Below are positions 6,759 through 9,962 of a stretch of DNA of 9,962 nt, piece by piece (positions within the stretch are counted from its first letter, which is position 1; the number at the start of each line of letters is the position of its first letter). Below the pieces are notes generated by a model. That model worked only from the letters and a program-made list of their open reading frames with translations. It searched no databases and was not told where the DNA came from. This DNA is from Gemmatimonadota bacterium (GTDB taxonomy: Bacteria; Latescibacterota; UBA2968; UBA8231). Where the stretch lies: assembly GCA_028875335.1 (NCBI GenBank), contig JAPPEF010000082.1, positions 1-9,962 on the forward strand, given 5' to 3'. A program made the translations under genes and the position numbers.

Positions 6759-7921
6759 AAATCACCGACATCCGCACCCTCTGCCTCTCTCGTCCCCACG
6801 AACCCGAGCGTCAGTGGTTCACCGCCACCTTCCACGTGGAAAAAGCCGACTGTCCCATCGTCATTATCGACACGGACGCCGGCTTGCAGGGCATTGCTGA
6901 ACCTTCTACCTATGGCGATCCACCGGTCATTCGCCAGCGGCTCGACGCGCTCAAGTCCAGTCTAATCGGCCGCGATCCGCTCGACCCAGATCTCGCGTCC
7001 AAACCCACTGGCGATCGCTCGATGCACATTGTCTACGCCGGCCTCGAATTGGCGTTGTGGGATCTACGCGCCAAGGCGCAAAATAAAACAGTCTCCGAAC
7101 TCATCGTCCCCCTCATCACGCCCGACGCCCCCGAGCGCAAACCGCGCACCCTCTTCCGCCTCTATGCTTCGGGCGGCGTCCAGTACGACTGGGACGACCA
7201 CCCCACATCCGTCGTCGATGAAGCACGTGCCCTCGCTGACCGGGGATTTACCGCCTATAAGATGCGGCTGGGCACTGAGTGGTTGTGGTCGGGCGTCACG
7301 GTTGCGCGGATGATTGACCTGTTGCAGGAGGTGACCGACGCAGTGGGCGAGCGCATGGAGCTGATGCTGGAGGGCAATTGCCGCCTCGACGAGGCACAGG
7401 CCCGCGAGATTGGCCACTTTCTCGACGAAGCGGGTTGGACTTGGTTTGAAGAACCGCTGCCCAAGGACCAGATCGACGGCTACGCCCGCCTCAACGCCGA
7501 ATTGCATCTGCCTATTACCGGCGGCGAATCCAACTCGACCCTCGCCGAGTTTGAGCCGTTCTTCGCGCAGAAAGCGTACGCCAAGGGCCAGCTCGATGTC
7601 GGCGTCTGTGGTCTCGCCGAGGCCATTCGCATTTACCACCGCGCGGAAGAGCACGGGATCGAGCTTTTCACCCAGAACTGGCACAACGGCTTGTTGACCA
7701 TATCTAACGCCCACTTCCTCGCCGCTCTCCCTGAAGAACACGTACTGGAAATGTTCATCGGCCAAGGCCCGTTGCAATGGGACATCCTCAAAGACCCGCC
7801 CGCGACCGAAGGCTACCTCGCGCTGCCCGCCGCGCCCGGCTGGGGGGTGGAACTAGCCGACGATCTCGAAACGCGCTTTCCCTACATCCCCGGGCCTTGG
7901 GGCCATGCGGTGGAGCGCTGA
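6755..7921 (+). CDS. Enolase-superfamily enzyme (mandelate racemase/muconate lactonizing family), 388 residues
   Basis: The start is a GTG whose GTGA overlaps the TGA of the sialidase-like gene, with GAGGA at 6744-6748 upstream, so translational coupling is likely. The N-terminal capping domain covers about residues 1-130, with the barrel after it. Visible catalytic landmarks are AYKMRLG (Lys169, Arg171, the K-x-K/R position), LMLEGNCRLD (Glu206, where Asp is usual), WFEEPL (Glu232), ITGGESN (Glu258), LDVGVCGLAEA (Asp281) and FTQNWHNGL (His310). The Lys and His on opposite barrel faces are typical of mandelate racemase-subgroup enzymes that abstract a proton alpha to a carboxylate, often sugar-acid dehydratases. 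The C-terminus PGWGVELADDL is also typical. The substrate cannot be assigned. Coupling to a sialidase-like hydrolase suggests it acts on the released acid sugar or a downstream product. Confidence 0.88.
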   Translation: MKITDIRTLCLSRPHEPERQWFTATFHVEKADCPIVIIDTDAGLQGIAEPSTYGDPPVIRQRLDALKSSLIGRDPLDPDLASKPTGDRSMHIVYAGLELALWDLRAKAQNKTVSELIVPLITPDAPERKPRTLFRLYASGGVQYDWDDHPTSVVDEARALADRGFTAYKMRLGTEWLWSGVTVARMIDLLQEVTDAVGERMELMLEGNCRLDEAQAREIGHFLDEAGWTWFEEPLPKDQIDGYARLNAELHLPITGGESNSTLAEFEPFFAQKAYAKGQLDVGVCGLAEAIRIYHRAEEHGIELFTQNWHNGLLTISNAHFLAALPEEHVLEMFIGQGPLQWDILKDPPATEGYLALPAAPGWGVELADDLETRFPYIPGPWGHAVER

Positions 7922-7960
7922 GAAGAGCATTCAAATCCACATCGGACGTTTTGCGATGGT

Positions 7961-7990
7961 AGGGTAGTCCTAGTATTTGACAACTACCCT
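7961..7990. repeat. Inverted repeat over the RraA-like gene promoter, possible operator
   Basis: AGGGTAGT at 7961-7968 and ACTACCCT at 7983-7990 are perfect 8-base inverted arms with 14 bases between them. Their centres are 22 bases apart, about two helical turns. The right arm lies between the -35 and -10 boxes. No T-run follows, so an operator fits better than a terminator. Confidence 0.5.
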
Positions 7991-8006
7991 TGGCCTCCTA
8001 TAAAAT
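7977..8006 (+). promoter_or_regulatory. Strong sigma70-type promoter of the RraA-like gene
   Basis: A perfect TTGACA is at 7977-7982. A -10 box follows as TATAAA at 7999-8004 (16-base spacer) or TAAAAT at 8001-8006 (18-base spacer). Each is five of six to consensus. The start codon is about 30 bases downstream, so the 5' leader would be short. It implies that this gene is transcribed separately from the upstream operon. Confidence 0.75.
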
Positions 8007-8036
8007 AGTCCGCCTTCATTCACCCTTGGAGCCAAC

Positions 8037-8726
8037 ATGATTAAAGATCCTCCGCTACTTACTGTCCGTCGTAACTTTCCGCGACCTTCGGAAGCTGTCC
8101 TGCGTGCTCTCCGCAATGTTCCCACTGGCTTTATCGTCGATTGTATGAACGGTCGCGGCGCGATCGACTACCTTATCAAGCCGCTCGACCCGGACAACTG
8201 CAAGTTCGTCGCGCCCATCGTCACCTGTCATCCAGGGCCGGGCGACAACCTCGCGGTCTTTGCCGCGCTCGAGATCGCGCAGCGGGGGGACGCGATCTTC
8301 ATCGCCACGGATACGTTCACCAAGACTGCGGTTGCCGGCGACAACATGATGGCCATGGGCCGCAACCGAGGCGTGATCGGCTTTGTCACCGACGGCCTGA
8401 TGCGCGACATAGATGGGATATTGCCCGTCGGTTTGCCCGCTTTTTGCCGGGGCATTACGCCCAACTCCTGTACCCGCAATGGCCCAGGTACGGCCGGGAT
8501 GCCGGTGGTCATGGGCGGGATCTGCGTGGATGCTGGTGAGATCGCGGTTGCCGACCAAGACGGGGTGGTGGTCATTCCCCACGACCAGTTCGATCACGTC
8601 TGCGCGACCCTACCCCAAGTGCGCGAGGCCGAGGAAAACCTCTCTCGCCAGATCCGCTTAGGTTTGGACAATATGGAGGGGATACGCGAGCTACTCGACT
8701 CGGACCGCACGGAGCATATCGACTAA
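8037..8726 (+). CDS. RraA/HMG-CHA-aldolase-fold protein, 229 residues
   Basis: The ATG at 8037 has GGAG at 8028-8031. The core signature of the RraA-like (formerly 'dimethylmenaquinone methyltransferase') family is clear: HPGPGDNLAVFAALE (residues 65-79), AVAGDNMMAMGRNRG (98-112), GFVTDGLMRDIDG with Arg123 and Asp124 (115-127), and a final CVDAGEIAVADQDGVVVIP (163-181). Members are either regulators of RNase E (RraA) or Mg2+-dependent pyruvate aldolases acting on 4-hydroxy-4-methyl-2-oxoglutarate-type acids. Arg123-Asp124 are the residues shared with those aldolases. The acidic residue usually expected three after Asp124 is Gly127, while Asp126 is adjacent. In this sugar-acid setting, an aldolase or related role on 2-keto acids is more plausible than RNase E control, but this is an inference. 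Its stop overlaps that of the convergent gene. Confidence 0.85.
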   Translation: MIKDPPLLTVRRNFPRPSEAVLRALRNVPTGFIVDCMNGRGAIDYLIKPLDPDNCKFVAPIVTCHPGPGDNLAVFAALEIAQRGDAIFIATDTFTKTAVAGDNMMAMGRNRGVIGFVTDGLMRDIDGILPVGLPAFCRGITPNSCTRNGPGTAGMPVVMGGICVDAGEIAVADQDGVVVIPHDQFDHVCATLPQVREAEENLSRQIRLGLDNMEGIRELLDSDRTEHID

Positions 8727-9962
8727 TTTTCGACGATCACCAAGCTCGGCTGGTCGAGTGCTACCTCTGGAAGTTGGTCGGCCTGCATCTCTTCTACGGT
8801 CTCGTCGGCTAGGCGATAAAGCCGCGCCAATCCCACACCCTCCCAAGCAGATGGGACCGCAGCTCCCGCAACTGCTGGTAATAGTAAGGCCAACGTGCGG
8901 GTCGATCCCTGAATCAGTCGCGCTGTCGCACCGTCGCCTTCTACGCTAGTGGCCTTGGCAAAAGGCACGCGGAAGCGCTGTAGCAGCGCATTGAGGCAGC
9001 GCAGGACGCTAAAGACGGGGCGGGGGTTGCACAGGGGATCCAAAAGTCCCTGACCGATATCCATGGTGCGATCCAGATCGATAAAAGGCTCGACAAAGAG
9101 CCGGGCCCTCGGCAGTAGCGCCGTTGCAAAAAGCGCCTCTGCGGCTTGGGCTGCATCGTCTTGGTCGCTTCGCCCCGGCAACTCAAAGAGCAAATCTAGC
9201 CGTCCCATCGTGGGCAGGGCACTTACCTCGCGCCAAGCTAAGGCATCTTCCCAAGGGGCCGTTGCGTCCAGTCGGCACAGGGCCGCTTCTATCCACGTAT
9301 CCGCGTTTTGCAATAGACGGTCGAGTTGGGCTACTTCGTCGGGCCGGTAGCCGATCCGCGTGCGAGGGTGCTGCTTGCCGGTTATCTGCTGGCCGGGGAT
9401 TACTGGAGCCAGAGACAGCCGCAGATTGCGGTGGTAGCTCTTGAACAGATATAGACACGACGACGAGGGCCAAGGCTCGCCTAGCGTCTGGATCTCCCAA
9501 GTATCCACTTGGTCGCGGTGACTTTCCAAGATGGACTCGTACGGGGTATTCTCGTCGTCGAGAATGGTCGCCTGCACTTGGACGCCTTGGCTGCGCAAAA
9601 AGCGCAGGCGGTCGCTGGACTGGTCCAAATCGGTCCAGGGACAGCGCAGGGCCTGTGCGCCCAGTTCCAGACAGGCCAGCAAGGGATAGTCGTTGCGCAC
9701 CGGCTGGCGCACTACCGAGGGGAAGGTTATGGGGACTTCTGCTTCCCAGCCCAGTGGGTGGGTCGCGGTCAGTCCTAAGGGGGCTCCGCCCAAGTCGGCG
9801 GTTGCTGGGATGAGCAGCCGTTGCGGACCCGATCCCCAATCCTGCGCCCCGGCGGTGCGGATCAGGTGGATGTCGAGTCGGTTGTGGCGCAGGCGACACA
9901 GAAAAACCCCCAACTTGGGCTGGTCGTTGCGGCCTTGCTCGGGCGGCGGTGCGCTGCTGAAC
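8723..9962 (-). CDS. Unrecognised protein, C-terminal 412 residues; possibly glycosidase-like
   Basis: The frame is open from the right edge to a TAG at 8723-8725. A TTG at 9911-9913 could serve as start, but codons upstream of it also read through to the edge, so the gene most likely begins outside the window. No family is certain. Around 9000-9100 the protein reads FVEPFIDLDRTMDIGQGLL, then NPRPVFSVLRCLNALLQRF. This layout (an acidic barrel strand, then a GLLD...NPRP...LR.LN helix) resembles the end of TIM-barrel glycoside hydrolases. It is followed by a region compatible with a C-terminal beta domain (LALLLPAVAG, then GVGLARLYRLADET). No catalytic residues can be named. It converges with the RraA-like gene, and the two stop codons share bases at 8723-8726. 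Confidence 0.65.
   Translation of the reverse strand, partial: FSSAPPPEQGRNDQPKLGVFLCRLRHNRLDIHLIRTAGAQDWGSGPQRLLIPATADLGGAPLGLTATHPLGWEAEVPITFPSVVRQPVRNDYPLLACLELGAQALRCPWTDLDQSSDRLRFLRSQGVQVQATILDDENTPYESILESHRDQVDTWEIQTLGEPWPSSSCLYLFKSYHRNLRLSLAPVIPGQQITGKQHPRTRIGYRPDEVAQLDRLLQNADTWIEAALCRLDATAPWEDALAWREVSALPTMGRLDLLFELPGRSDQDDAAQAAEALFATALLPRARLFVEPFIDLDRTMDIGQGLLDPLCNPRPVFSVLRCLNALLQRFRVPFAKATSVEGDGATARLIQGSTRTLALLLPAVAGAAVPSAWEGVGLARLYRLADETVEEMQADQLPEVALDQPSLVIVEN

Noticed and set aside
7064..7777. Minus-strand open frame (237 codons) inside the enolase-family gene
   Set aside because: It lies antisense to a gene with all family landmarks and arises from GC-rich codon use.
7922..7960. 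Terminator after the enolase-family gene
   Set aside because: No stem followed by a T-run. The nearby inverted repeat is better placed as an operator.
9183..9899. Minus-strand frame of 238 codons overlapping the right-edge gene
   Set aside because: It is rich in Pro, Arg and Ser as expected of an out-of-frame shadow. The other frame is longer, continues off the edge and has natural composition.

Overview
The window has moderately high GC, is tightly packed with genes, and has short intergenic gaps, so it is clearly bacterial. It combines several enolase-superfamily (mandelate racemase-like) enzymes, a BNR/Asp-box sialidase-like protein, an RraA-like protein, and a large secreted protein with discoidin-type domains and a FlgD/gliding-type Ig-like C-terminus. 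That gene content resembles uncultured carbohydrate-degrading lineages such as Latescibacterota or Poribacteria-like bacteria. This is a guess from gene content, not from a phylogenetic marker. I see no rRNA, tRNA, CRISPR array, insertion sequence or phage gene.

Layout. (1) 1-193, minus: the 5' end of an RspA/mannonate-dehydratase-like enolase-superfamily gene that continues beyond the left edge. (2) 194-606: no intact gene. This stretch holds a second, decayed copy of the same ribosome-binding site and first codons (507-547 matches 176-216), followed by broken reading frames. (3) 607-3753, plus: a membrane-anchored protein of short glycine-rich beta repeats, then a 781-residue secreted discoidin/FlgD-like protein, 36 bases apart and probably one operon. 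(4) 3771-5150, minus: a divergent enolase-superfamily protein, tail to tail with the previous gene. (5) 5350-7921, plus: a compact operon of a small retropepsin-like aspartic protease, a sialidase-like beta-propeller without a signal peptide, and another enolase-superfamily enzyme. The last two genes overlap by four bases. (6) 8037-8726, plus: an RraA/HMG-aldolase-like protein behind a strong promoter that contains an 8-base inverted repeat. (7) 8723-9962, minus: the C-terminal part of an unrecognised, perhaps glycosidase-like protein, overlapping the RraA stop codon and running off the right edge.

Taken together, the window looks like a sugar or sugar-acid catabolic neighbourhood. Surface proteins with carbohydrate-binding-type folds would engage a glycan, a sialidase-like hydrolase would release a terminal sugar acid, enolase-superfamily enzymes would dehydrate or isomerise acid sugars, and an RraA-fold protein could act as a pyruvate-type aldolase on the resulting 2-keto acids. 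Substrates are not readable from the sequence. The most unusual points are the retropepsin-sialidase-enolase operon, the histidine at a usual metal-ligand position in the 3771-5150 enzyme, the duplicated translation leader, and the operator-like repeat over the RraA promoter.
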